This document shows, piece by piece, positions 44,412 through 52,564 of a DNA stretch of 56,101 bases; the stretch's first letter is position 1, and every line of letters starts with the position of its first letter. Source of the DNA: Chloroflexota bacterium (GTDB taxonomy: Bacteria; Chloroflexota; Dehalococcoidia; UBA2979); the NCBI GenBank assembly GCA_947470025.1, contig CANIRU010000004.1, positions 1 through 56,101 on the forward strand, written 5' to 3'. The notes below the pieces were generated by a model, which worked only from the letters and a program-made list of their open reading frames with translations, was not told the origin of the DNA and ran no database searches. The translations under genes were made by a program, and so were the position numbers.

Positions 44412-45809
44412 ATGTCCACCGGCGATCCCTCGAACGGCACGCGACGCCGCCTCACCGGCTGGGGCGGCACCGCGCCATCCGTCGCCACGGTCGTCCATCC
44501 CGCGACGCGCGGCGATGCACGCGCGGCGTTCGAGGCAGCCGGGCCGCGTGGCCTGATCGCACGCGGCCTTGGGCGCGCCTACGGGGACGCCGCGCAGAAC
44601 GGGGGGGGCATGGTCCTCGCGACGGCTGGCCTCAATGGCACCGCCCTCACCGCCATCGGCCCGATCGACGGCCCCCGCGCCACGATCACCGTGGGTGGGG
44701 GCGCGAGCCTCGAGGCGATCCAGCGCGCGGTACTACGCACGGGGTGGAGCCTGCCGGTGCTCCCCGGCACCCGCCACGTCACCATCGGCGGCGCGATCGC
44801 CTCGGATGTCCACGGCAAGAACCACCACGTCGACGGCTCGTTCGGCGCGCACGTCGAGGCGTTCACGCTCCAGCCGCCAGCGGGCGATCCCATCGTCGTC
44901 ACGCGTGCGTCGGACGCCGCCCTGTTCGAGGCGACGACCGGCGGCATGGGGCTCACCGGCGTCGTGCTGGCCGCCACCTTGCGGCTGATGAAGGTGGAGA
45001 CGCGCCTGATGCGCGTCCACAACCAGCGCACCGCCGACCTCGACGCGACGATGCGCGCGCTCGTCGAGGCGGACGCCACGCACCGCTACTCCGTCGCGTG
45101 GCTCGACCTCGCATCGACACGCGCCCGCGGTCGAGGCATCGTCACCGCCGCCGACCACGCCCGCGCCGCCGAGGCACCTGCCGTCGGACTGCTCGACGAG
45201 CCGTCGTTGTGGCGGGCCACGGTGCCACCCGTCGTGCCGATGAACCTTGTGCGGCGTGCAGGCGTGTCACTGTTCAACGCGGCGTGGTTCCGCCGCCCCC
45301 TGCCGTCCGAGGCCCTCGCACCGATCGAGTCGTACATGGCGCCCCTGGACGCCCTCGGCGCATGGAACCGGCTGTACGGCCCGCGCGGCCTCGTGCAGTA
45401 CCAGTGCGCGCTGCCAGCGGGCGAGGAGGCCGTGCTGCGCGCGATCGTCGAGGCGATCACGCACGCGCCGGCGGTGCCTGCGCTCTCCGTCCTCAAGCGA
45501 TTCGGGCCGGGCAACGGCGCGCCGCTGTCCTTCCCGATCGAGGGCTGGACGCTCGCCGTCGACTTTCCGGCGGGCGACCCCGCGCTCGGCGCCTCCCTCG
45601 ATACGCTGGACGAGCACGTCGCTGCCGCGGGGGGCCGCGTGTACTTCGCAAAGGACGCGCGGATGCGGGCGGAGATGGTGCCGCTGATGTACCCGCGAAT
45701 TGACGAGTGGCGCGCGACGCAGGCGCGGATCGACCCGGCCGGCGTGCTCACGTCCGACCTCGACCGGCGCCTGCACCTGACCGCCGCCAGCACGAGGAGC
45801 GCACGATGA
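44412..45809 (+). CDS. dprE1: Decaprenylphosphoryl-beta-D-ribose oxidase homologue
   Basis: This FAD-linked oxidase turns polyprenyl-phospho-ribose into the 2-keto intermediate on the way to polyprenyl-phospho-arabinose. The 465-residue sequence follows mycobacterial DprE1 closely: LTGWGGTAPSVA, ARGLGRAYGDAAQNGGG, PVLPGTRHVTIGGAIA, DVHGKNHHVDGSFG, GPRGLVQYQCALP, and FAKDAR with the catalytic Lys. At the site equivalent to mycobacterial Cys387 (GWNICVDFP) it has Ala382 (GWTLAVDFP). The ATG at 44412 follows AGGAG. It overlaps dprE2 by ATGA. Confidence 0.92.
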   Translation: MSTGDPSNGTRRRLTGWGGTAPSVATVVHPATRGDARAAFEAAGPRGLIARGLGRAYGDAAQNGGGMVLATAGLNGTALTAIGPIDGPRATITVGGGASLEAIQRAVLRTGWSLPVLPGTRHVTIGGAIASDVHGKNHHVDGSFGAHVEAFTLQPPAGDPIVVTRASDAALFEATTGGMGLTGVVLAATLRLMKVETRLMRVHNQRTADLDATMRALVEADATHRYSVAWLDLASTRARGRGIVTAADHARAAEAPAVGLLDEPSLWRATVPPVVPMNLVRRAGVSLFNAAWFRRPLPSEALAPIESYMAPLDALGAWNRLYGPRGLVQYQCALPAGEEAVLRAIVEAITHAPAVPALSVLKRFGPGNGAPLSFPIEGWTLAVDFPAGDPALGASLDTLDEHVAAAGGRVYFAKDARMRAEMVPLMYPRIDEWRATQARIDPAGVLTSDLDRRLHLTAASTRSAR

Positions 45810-46582
45810 CCGACGCGACGGGCCGCCCTCGTACCGTGCTCGTGCTCGGCGGCGGCTCCGACATCGGCCTCGCGATCACGCACGCGCTGGTTGGCCGAGG
45901 CGCGCGGGGCGTCGTCCTCGCCGCACGCGACACGGCCCGCCTCGACGCCCCTGCCGCCGCCCTCCGCGCCGCGGGGGCCGCTGTCGAGACGATCGAGTTC
46001 GACGCAGAGCAGGTGGACACGCACGAGGATGTCGTCGCGCAGGCGTTCGAGCGCGCACGCGCGCTGACCGGCGACGTGGACATCGCGATCCTCGCCTTCG
46101 GTCTGCTCGACCAGGCGACGGTCCTCGAGGAGCCCCCGGCGACCGCCGGGCACGTGGCGATGGTGAACTTCGCCGGCGTCGTCTCCAGCGGCCTCGCCGT
46201 CGCGCAGCAGATGGCGGCGCAGGGGCATGGCACGATCGTCGTGCTGTCGTCGCTCGCCGGGCAGCGCGCGCGGCCATCGCTGCTGCCGTACGCAGCGGCG
46301 AAGGCCGGCGTGGACGCCTTCGGGGACGGCCTCGACGAGGCGCTCCTGGGCACGGGCGTCCGGGTGATGACAGTGCGGCCCGGCTGGGTGCGCAGCAAGA
46401 TGACGGCGGACCGGCGCTCGGCCCCCTTCGCCACCTCGACGGAGCGGGTCGCGAGCGATGTGCTGCGGGGGCTGGACCGAGGCTCGCGCGTAGTGTGGTC
46501 GCCGGGCGTGATCCGCCTCGTCGGCGCGATCATCCACTACCTGCCGCGCCCCCTCTTCCGCCTGCTGCTCGGATCGAGGTAG
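45806..46582 (+). CDS. dprE2: Decaprenylphosphoryl-2-keto-ribose reductase homologue
   Basis: The 258-residue short-chain dehydrogenase would reduce the DprE1 product to the arabinose form. VLVLGGGSDIGLAITHALV is the NAD(P) loop, IAILAFGLL matches the DprE2-type strand, and LSSLAGQRARPSLLPYAAAKAG contains the Ser-Tyr-Lys triad. VRPGWVRSKM and the C-terminal HYLPRPLFRLLLG also match mycobacterial DprE2. A GAGGAG site precedes the ATG. The coupled order dprE1-dprE2 is the same as in mycobacteria. Confidence 0.92.
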   Translation: MTDATGRPRTVLVLGGGSDIGLAITHALVGRGARGVVLAARDTARLDAPAAALRAAGAAVETIEFDAEQVDTHEDVVAQAFERARALTGDVDIAILAFGLLDQATVLEEPPATAGHVAMVNFAGVVSSGLAVAQQMAAQGHGTIVVLSSLAGQRARPSLLPYAAAKAGVDAFGDGLDEALLGTGVRVMTVRPGWVRSKMTADRRSAPFATSTERVASDVLRGLDRGSRVVWSPGVIRLVGAIIHYLPRPLFRLLLGSR

Positions 46583-46586
46583 TCTA

Positions 46587-46634
46587 GGAACCGGCACGAC
46601 AGGGACGTCCGAAAGACGTCACGGCCGGGGTTCC
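46587..46634 (+). other. Structured element downstream of dprE2
   Basis: Outer arms GGAACC-GGC pair with GCC-GG-GGTTCC, and an inner perfect GACGTC/GACGTC stem (46604-46620, CGAAA loop) sits inside. It starts 5 bp after the dprE2 stop and overlaps the -35 of the tRNA promoter. It may be a terminator or processing signal. Confidence 0.4.
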
Positions 46635-46659
46635 GCAACACGCGATCCATTGCTAGACT
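46631..46659 (+). promoter_or_regulatory. Promoter of the tRNA array
   Basis: TTCCGC (46631-46636) and TAGACT (46654-46659), 17 bp apart, 14 bp before tRNA-Trp. Confidence 0.5.
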
Positions 46660-46673
46660 CTGTCGCAGGCCGC

Positions 46674-46749
46674 AGGAGTGTAGCTCAGTTGGCAGAGCGG
46701 CGGTCTCCAAAACCGTAGGTCGGGGGTTCGAGACCCTCCACTCCTGCCA
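46674..46749 (+). tRNA. tRNA-Trp(CCA)
   Basis: Acceptor AGGAGTG/CACTCCT, anticodon loop CTCCAAA (CCA), T-loop TTCGAGA. The 3' CCA is encoded. First member of a five-tRNA array. Confidence 0.96.
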
Positions 46750-46766
46750 GCCAGTTTGAAGTCGGC

Positions 46767-46853
46767 GCCCAGGTGGTGAAATCGGCAGACACGCTGTCTT
46801 GAGGGGGCAGTGCCCTTACGGGCGTATGAGTTCAAATCTCATTCTGGGCACCA
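46767..46853 (+). tRNA. tRNA-Leu(GAG)
   Basis: Acceptor GCCCAGG/TCTGGGC, anticodon arm CTGTC-TTGAGGG-GGCAG (GAG), long variable arm TGCCCTTACGGGCGT, CCA encoded. The long variable arm confirms a class II tRNA. Confidence 0.95.
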
Positions 46854-46858
46854 ACCTC

Positions 46859-46878
46859 CGCACACCATGCGGTGTGCG
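46859..46878 (+). other. Hairpin between tRNA genes
   Basis: CGCACACC/GGTGTGCG (8 bp) with an ATGC loop in the spacer between tRNA-Leu and tRNA-Gly; probably a processing or pausing element of the polycistronic tRNA transcript. Confidence 0.45.
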
Positions 46879-46896
46879 ATATGAGGGGGTCGTCGG

Positions 46897-46971
46897 GCGG
46901 AAGTAGCTCAGTGGTAGAGCACGTCCTTGCCAAGGACGGGGTCGCGAGTTCGAGCCTCGTCTTCCGCTCCA
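46897..46971 (+). tRNA. tRNA-Gly(GCC)
   Basis: Acceptor GCGGAAG/CTTCCGC, anticodon loop TTGCCAA (GCC) closed by GTCC/GGAC, T-loop TTCGAGC, discriminator U and CCA encoded. Confidence 0.96.
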
Positions 46972-47038
46972 TTCTCCTCTCCCCTCACCCCCACGAGGCC
47001 CCCGAGCCACCGGCCTCGGATCGGCACTCGGACGTCGG

Positions 47039-47112
<74 letters not shown>

Positions 47113-47120
47113 ACAACTGA

Positions 47121-47261
47121 CCTAAGTCGTTCCCGCGCCCGCTCCACCGCGAGCTCGACGCCGCGGTGTTCGCCGCCTACGGCTGGCCGGAGCCGCCCGA
47201 CGCGCTGGACGACGACACCATGCTCGCGCGCCTGTTGGCGCTGAACCTCGAACGTGCGGGA
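47121..47261 (+). pseudogene. C-terminal remnant of a DNA methyltransferase gene
   Basis: Right after a stop codon (47118-47120) the frame reads LHRELDAAVFAAYGWPEPP, then an Asp-rich link, then ARLLALNLERA. Together these are the usual extreme C-terminus of large MmeI/type IIL-like restriction-modification methyltransferases. No start codon, catalytic domain or original stop is present, since the frame runs on into tRNA-Leu. It looks like the leftover tail of a restriction-modification gene between tRNA-Cys and tRNA-Leu(UAA). Confidence 0.6.
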
Positions 47262-47332
47262 AGTAGCACGCCTCCGGGCGCCAGCCCGCATCGCGTGCCG
47301 CACAAGGTTCGCCGTACGATGACCTCGACCGA

Positions 47333-47418
47333 GCCGGGGTGGCGAAATGGCAGACGCAGCGGGCTTAAACCCCGCGGCTCGAAAGAGCGTGAGGGTTCGA
47401 CCCCCTCTCCCGGCACCA
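47333..47418 (+). tRNA. tRNA-Leu(UAA)
   Basis: Acceptor GCCGGGG/TCCCGGC, anticodon arm GCGGG-CTTAAAC-CCCGC (UAA), variable arm around GGCTCGAAAGAGCGT, CCA encoded. Confidence 0.95.
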
Positions 47419-47572
47419 TCGCAACGACGGGGGACTGCGGCCACTCTGCCGAGCGCCGGGTTCGTGAGGAACCCGATCGTCCCCATCGGCCACGGCTCGC
47501 CCGAAAGACTTACTATCCACCCGGGCCGCCGATGTCATCGCCCTCGGCCCTCGAGAGATTGGGGACTCCGTC

Positions 47573-48733
47573 TTGCCCAACCCCACCCGCATGAAGTTTG
47601 GCATCTTCCTCGCCCCGTTCCACAGCCTGGGCGAGAACCCGACGCTGGCGATCCATCGTGACCTCGAGCTGATCGAGTGGCTCGACCAGCTGGGATACGA
47701 CGAGGCGTGGGTGGGCGAGCACCACAGCGCCGGCTGGGAACTGATCGCCTCGCCCGAGGTCTTCATCGCGGCCGCCGCCGAACGCACGAAGCACATCAGG
47801 CTCGGCACGGGCGTCTCCTCGCTCCCGTACCACCACCCGCTCATCCTCGCGGACCGCATCATCCTGCTTGACCACCTCACGCGTGGGCGCGTCATGTTCG
47901 GAGTCGGTCCCGGTGCGCTGTCCTCGGACGCCGCGATGCTCGGCATCGAGGCGGTGACGCAGCGCCCGCGCATGGCGGAGGCGTTGGACGTGATCCTGCG
48001 CCTGTTCACCGAGGTCGATCCAATCTCGGTGGAGACGGACTGGTTCGTGATGCGCAACGCGCGGCTCCAGCTCCGCCCGTACAGCGATCCGCACCCCCTC
48101 GTCGCCGTCGCCGCCGTGCAGTCGCCCGCGGGGATGCAACTCGCCGGCAAGCACGGCGCGGCCGTCCTGACGCTCGCCCTGCCTCGAGGTGAGAAGCGGG
48201 AGTCCGCGCTCAAGGAGTACTGGGCGATCGCGGAGGAATCCGCCGCGCTGCACGGCCAGACCATGGACCGCAGCCAGTGGCGCATCGTGATCCACTGCCA
48301 CCTCGCGGAGACCCGCGAGGAGGCGTTCGCCCAGACGCGAGTGAAGGCCGGTCAGTACCAGCGCGGCTACTTCACCGAGACGCTGGCGCACGACGACCCC
48401 GCGCCGGACCTGGCGCCCGAGGACATCCTGCCGGAGCTGGTGAACCGCGGCTCGTGGTGCGTCGGCACGCCTGACGATCTCATCGAGTTCATCGAGATGC
48501 TGCAAGAGCGCAGCGGCGGCTTCGGCGGCCTGATGATCCAGGCGGTCGAATGGGCCGACCGCGACGCCGTCCGCAAGAGTTACGAACTGCTCGCGCGCTA
48601 CGTCATGCCGAGGTTCCAGGGCGCGCTCGTGGGGCTTGAGGCGTCTCAGCGCGACGCCAGCGCGGACGCAAAGGTGCTGCGCGCGAAGTTCAACGAGGCG
48701 ATCGAGCGCGCCCGGCAGGAACCTGCCCGTTAG
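47573..48733 (+). CDS. LLM-class flavin-dependent oxidoreductase
   Basis: This luciferase-like monooxygenase of 386 residues has MKFGIFLAPFHSLGENPTLA, then WVGEHHSAGWELIASPEVF, LGTGVSSLPYHHPLILADR and RVMFGVGPGALSSDAAMLG, all typical of the bacterial luciferase fold binding FMN or F420. The TTG at 47573 has GGGGA at good spacing; the ATG at 47591 is an alternative that removes six residues. Downstream lactonase and CoA-transferase genes suggest a degradative context, but the substrate is unknown. Confidence 0.93.
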   Translation: MPNPTRMKFGIFLAPFHSLGENPTLAIHRDLELIEWLDQLGYDEAWVGEHHSAGWELIASPEVFIAAAAERTKHIRLGTGVSSLPYHHPLILADRIILLDHLTRGRVMFGVGPGALSSDAAMLGIEAVTQRPRMAEALDVILRLFTEVDPISVETDWFVMRNARLQLRPYSDPHPLVAVAAVQSPAGMQLAGKHGAAVLTLALPRGEKRESALKEYWAIAEESAALHGQTMDRSQWRIVIHCHLAETREEAFAQTRVKAGQYQRGYFTETLAHDDPAPDLAPEDILPELVNRGSWCVGTPDDLIEFIEMLQERSGGFGGLMIQAVEWADRDAVRKSYELLARYVMPRFQGALVGLEASQRDASADAKVLRAKFNEAIERARQEPAR

Positions 48734-48793
48734 CGACCAACAACAACCGGAAAACGGCGCCGTCGGGGACGGTGTGGGATGGGGGGCTCTCAC

Positions 48794-49705
48794 ATGAAGA
48801 TCGAAGACAACCGCGGCATCTCGGACCTCCTCGTCGGCGAGGCGCAGCAGCTCTGCACCGGGTTCGGGTTCCTCGAAGGCCCCGTGTGGGTGGCCTCGGA
48901 CAACGCGCTGCTGTTTAGCGACATCCCCAACGACCGTTCCTACCGCTGGCGTCCCGGCACGACGGTCGCCGAGGTGTTCCGCGAGCCCAGCGGCATGTCG
49001 AACGCGAACACCCTCGACGCCGAGGGCAACGTGGTGATCTGCGAGCACGCCGGACGGCGCGTCTCGCGCGCCTCGTACGACGCGCCGAACGAGGCGGTCA
49101 CACTCGCCGGGGAGTGGGAGGGCCAGCGACTCAACAGCCCGAACGACCTCGTCGTCCACTCGTCGGGGTCGATCTTCTTCACGGACCCGAACTTCGGATG
49201 CAACCAGGCGCGCGTGCCCCTCCTCGGGTACAAGGGACAGACGCAGGAGCTGACCTACCAGGGCGTGTACCGCATCGACCCGGACGGCTCGTTGCACCGC
49301 CTGGTGATGCAGGGCTTCTACCAGCCGAACGGCCTCGTCTTCACGCCCGACGAATCGGCGCTGTACATCAACGACTCCGCGAACCGGATCATCTGGCGCT
49401 TCGAGATGAACTCTGATCTCACGCTCGGCAAGCGCACCTTGTTTGTCGACCAGCACGGCGACCCACGTCCGGGCAACCCGGACGGCATGAAGGTCGACAC
49501 CGAGGGTCGCCTCTGGACGACGGGCGCCGGCGGCGTCTCGGCACACACGGCCAAGGGCGAGTACCTCGGCGTGTTCGAGACCGACACGCACGCCGCGAAC
49601 CTCGCGTTCGGGGGCGACGCGTTCTCGACGCTCTTCCTGACCGCGGGCACCACCGTCTGGAGCGTGGAGACCGCCGTCACGGGAATCGGGCCGGGGTCGC
49701 GCTAG
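48794..49705 (+). CDS. SMP-30/gluconolactonase family protein
   Basis: The 303-residue beta-propeller has FGFLEGPVWVASDNALLFSD, LNSPNDLVVHSSGSIFFTDP, QPNGLVFTPDESALYINDS and NPDGMKVDTEGRLWTTGAGG. These hold the metal-binding Glu, Asn and Asp positions of sugar-lactone hydrolases. The ATG at 48794 follows GGGGGG seven nt upstream; an in-frame ATG at 48779 would add five residues. It is 60 bp behind the LLM gene on the same strand and likely cotranscribed. Substrate is probably a lactone, otherwise unspecified. Confidence 0.92.
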   Translation: MKIEDNRGISDLLVGEAQQLCTGFGFLEGPVWVASDNALLFSDIPNDRSYRWRPGTTVAEVFREPSGMSNANTLDAEGNVVICEHAGRRVSRASYDAPNEAVTLAGEWEGQRLNSPNDLVVHSSGSIFFTDPNFGCNQARVPLLGYKGQTQELTYQGVYRIDPDGSLHRLVMQGFYQPNGLVFTPDESALYINDSANRIIWRFEMNSDLTLGKRTLFVDQHGDPRPGNPDGMKVDTEGRLWTTGAGGVSAHTAKGEYLGVFETDTHAANLAFGGDAFSTLFLTAGTTVWSVETAVTGIGPGSR

Positions 49706-49761
49706 CATGCCCGCAGCGGGAAGAGGGGTTGTCCCCTTCCCCGACGCGAGCAGCATCGCCG

Positions 49762-52386
49762 CTAGATCACACCGTCCCGTTCGAGGTCGCTCATCTGGCT
49801 GCTGCTGAGGCCGAGCAGGTCGCCGTAGACGTACTCCGTGTGCTCGCGCAGCTGCGGGGCGCGGCGAGCCGGGACGGCGGGCGTCCTCGACAGTCGAGGC
49901 ACGAAGCGCTCAATGCCGACCTCGCCGATCTCGGGCGTGGCGATCACCGGGTACATCTCCCGGTGACGGAGCTGGGCGTCGTACTCCACGCGATCCTCGG
50001 CGCCCTGCACCGCAACGGCGATCACGCCCACCTGCTGGAGCACCGACTGGATCTCATAGCGACGTCGAGGTGCGGTCCACGTCGAGATGATCTCGTCGAG
50101 CGTGTCCTGGTGGGCGACGCGTGCCTCGTTCGTCGCGAAGCGCGGGTCGGCGAGCAACTCAGGCTTGCCGATCGCGGTGCAGAGCGCCTCGAACTGCGGC
50201 TGCGTCTCGGCGGCGATGAATACCCACCAGTCCTGCCCCTGCCGGTCGATGCCGGCGCAGCGGTAGGTGTTGTGCGGCGCGACCGCGGGCCACTCGCTGT
50301 GGTTGCCCGGCGGGAAGCCGGGGCGGCGCGTCGGCCGTCCATTGACCTGGTAGTCGAGGAAGTACGGGCCCAGCAGCGCCATGCCCGCCTCGGTGACCGC
50401 GTAGTCGACGCGCAGGCCCTCGCCGGTGCGCTTCGCCTGCATCAGGCCCATCAGCAGGCCCAGGCCGCTGCACCAGCCGCCCGTGACGTCCATGTATGAG
50501 TAGCCCCACCCGGCAGGCATCTTCCCCGGCAGGCCCGAGGTGAACGTCAGCCCGCTCGCGCCCTGCGCGATCTGTCCGTACGAACGGAAGCCCCCCCACT
50601 CGCCCTGGTGCCCGAAGCCCGAGGTGCTGTGGTAGACGAGCTTCGGGTTGAGCGCGTGCAGCTGATCCCAGCCGAGGTCCCAACTGGACAGCACGCCGCC
50701 GCTGAAGTTCTCGGTCAACGCGTCGCTCCGCTGGAGCAGGCGCTCGAAGAGCTTCTTGCCCTCCGGGTGCCTCGTGTTGAGGTTCACCGCGAGCTTGCCG
50801 CTGTGCAGCTGGTTCCAGTACGGGTGCGAGTAGTACGGCGTCGTGTTGGAGTCGCTCCGCCACGGACGGCCCGTCCACTCCTGCTGCTCCGCGCCGTTCG
50901 AGGGGTGCGCATCGAAGCGGTGGTCATCCGGTCGCAACGGCGGCTCGATGTGAATCACCTCGGCGCCGTACGGGGTGAGCATGCGCCCCGCGACCGGGCC
51001 GACCGTCTTCCACGAGAGGTCGATGATCCTCGTGCCGTTGAGGAAGCCCGGCGCGATCTCCGGCGCGTGCGCGGTGCGCTGCGACTCGCGAGGCGGCGTC
51101 GAGGTGACGTGCGCAGCGATGCGCGGCGCGGCCACGGGAGCGGAGTCAGCGGCCGCATGCACGACGCCGGTCCGGATCAGCGCGTTCGTGGCGGCCTCGT
51201 CGACATCGATCTCGGCGAGGATCGTGCGCGTGTGCTCACCGAGGTGCGGCGCACGCCGCGCGGGCCGCGAGCCGAGCGCGTCGGCGGAGAAGAGCGCGCG
51301 CGGGAAGGCCACCGACTTGCCGATCTCCGGCTGCTCCACGTCCACCCAGTAGCCGCGCTGCTTGAAGTGCTCGAACGCGAGGTTCTCCTCGGGCGCGCGG
51401 ATCACCGTCCACGGGATGCCGACCGTCTGGCCTCGGACGAACGCCTCGTCAGCAGGCACCTTCGCGCAGAGCGCCTCGAGCACCGGGTCGATGACAGCGC
51501 GGAGATTCCCGTTGCGGTAGGTCGCGTCGTTCCACTGCTCGTCCCACAGATCCTCGCCGACGCCGACCTCTTTGATCCACGCGACGAACTGCGGCCAGTT
51601 GCGGTCGTTGAACTGCGCGTTGGAGCCCTGGATGAACTTGCCGTCCGCCGTGGGCATCGCGGCAGGGCGTCCCTGCGTCGGCCGCGCGTGCTGCCCGGTC
51701 TGGCGCAGCAGGCCCTGGTTGTACCAGAGCCACTGCGGCACCGCCGCCTCGGTGCTGACCGCGACGCAGTCATGGATCGACAGGTCGACGTACTGACCGA
51801 GGCCGCTCGACAGCCGCTCGAAGAGCGCAGCGGTGATCGTGTGCGTGGCGATCACGCTCGACATGCTGAACGAGTGGTTGCGCTGCCCGCCGATCGGCGT
51901 CTCGCGTGGGTCGGAGTAGCCGCTGCTGCCCATCACCCCGCCCGACGCAAGGTGCGCGTGGTCGTTCATCGCGTGGTCGACCCACGGCCCGTCCTGGCCG
52001 AAGTCGGTGAGCGAGAGGTACACGAGGCCAGCGTTGCTCGGCGCGATCGAGGCGTAGTCGAGGCCGAGCGCGGCCAGCGTCCTCGGCTGCGTGCTCTCGA
52101 TGAAGACGTCCGCCGTCGCGAGCAAGCGGCGCAGCAGGTCCTGCCCCGGCGCACGCTCGATGTCAATGCAGATGCTGTCCTTGCCGGTGTTGAAGAACCA
52201 GTAGTCGAGGCAGCGGTCGGGGTCGGGCTGGTCCTGCACGAACGGGCCGGTCCACCTGGACGGGCTGCCGGCAATCGGCTCGACCTGGATCACGCGCGCG
52301 CCGGACTCCGCGAGCAATTTGCCCGCGAACTGGTTCCGGCGATCAGCCAGCTCGACGACGGTGAATCCCTCGAACACTCCGGGCAT
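49762..52386 (-). CDS. Fused double class III CoA-transferase (CaiB/BaiF)
   Basis: The 874-residue protein contains two complete CaiB-type domains in one chain. The first (about 1-400) opens with VFEGFTVVELADRRNQFAGKLL; the second (about 430-874) opens with LNGTRIIDLSWKTVGPVAGRML. Each has its own CoA-binding and Gly-rich segments. The repeated ARRAPHLGEHT / ARRAPQLREHT motifs mark the two C-terminal ends. Class III enzymes move CoA between acids and normally form interlocked dimers, so a fusion could be a pseudo-dimer with different halves. The ATG at 52386 sets a standard N-terminus. It converges with the lactonase gene. Confidence 0.92.
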   Translation of the reverse strand: MPGVFEGFTVVELADRRNQFAGKLLAESGARVIQVEPIAGSPSRWTGPFVQDQPDPDRCLDYWFFNTGKDSICIDIERAPGQDLLRRLLATADVFIESTQPRTLAALGLDYASIAPSNAGLVYLSLTDFGQDGPWVDHAMNDHAHLASGGVMGSSGYSDPRETPIGGQRNHSFSMSSVIATHTITAALFERLSSGLGQYVDLSIHDCVAVSTEAAVPQWLWYNQGLLRQTGQHARPTQGRPAAMPTADGKFIQGSNAQFNDRNWPQFVAWIKEVGVGEDLWDEQWNDATYRNGNLRAVIDPVLEALCAKVPADEAFVRGQTVGIPWTVIRAPEENLAFEHFKQRGYWVDVEQPEIGKSVAFPRALFSADALGSRPARRAPHLGEHTRTILAEIDVDEAATNALIRTGVVHAAADSAPVAAPRIAAHVTSTPPRESQRTAHAPEIAPGFLNGTRIIDLSWKTVGPVAGRMLTPYGAEVIHIEPPLRPDDHRFDAHPSNGAEQQEWTGRPWRSDSNTTPYYSHPYWNQLHSGKLAVNLNTRHPEGKKLFERLLQRSDALTENFSGGVLSSWDLGWDQLHALNPKLVYHSTSGFGHQGEWGGFRSYGQIAQGASGLTFTSGLPGKMPAGWGYSYMDVTGGWCSGLGLLMGLMQAKRTGEGLRVDYAVTEAGMALLGPYFLDYQVNGRPTRRPGFPPGNHSEWPAVAPHNTYRCAGIDRQGQDWWVFIAAETQPQFEALCTAIGKPELLADPRFATNEARVAHQDTLDEIISTWTAPRRRYEIQSVLQQVGVIAVAVQGAEDRVEYDAQLRHREMYPVIATPEIGEVGIERFVPRLSRTPAVPARRAPQLREHTEYVYGDLLGLSSSQMSDLERDGVI

Positions 52387-52512
52387 GGCTGCACTCCCCG
52401 CGCTACGCGCTCGACGTTCGGCGCGTCTCCTCGTGACACGCGGGATGGTAGCGCACGAATCACGCGCGTTGTCCAACCGCCGGGAGTTCGCTGCATGAGC
52501 GCCGGACATGTA

Positions 52513-52540
52513 GACGGGCGCCCCTCTCGGAGCGCCCGTC
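52513..52540 (-). terminator. Hairpin terminator candidate
   Basis: Nine-base arms GACGGGCGC/GCGCCCGTC with a 10-nt loop lie 25 bp past the stop of the Ig-repeat gene. No clear T-run follows, so it is a candidate only. Confidence 0.5.
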
Positions 52541-52564
52541 CTCGAATGTCGCTCAGCCGCGAGG

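Noticed and set aside
44363-45703. Alternative frame overlapping dprE1
   Set aside because: Arg-rich shadow; the other frame matches DprE1 motif by motif.
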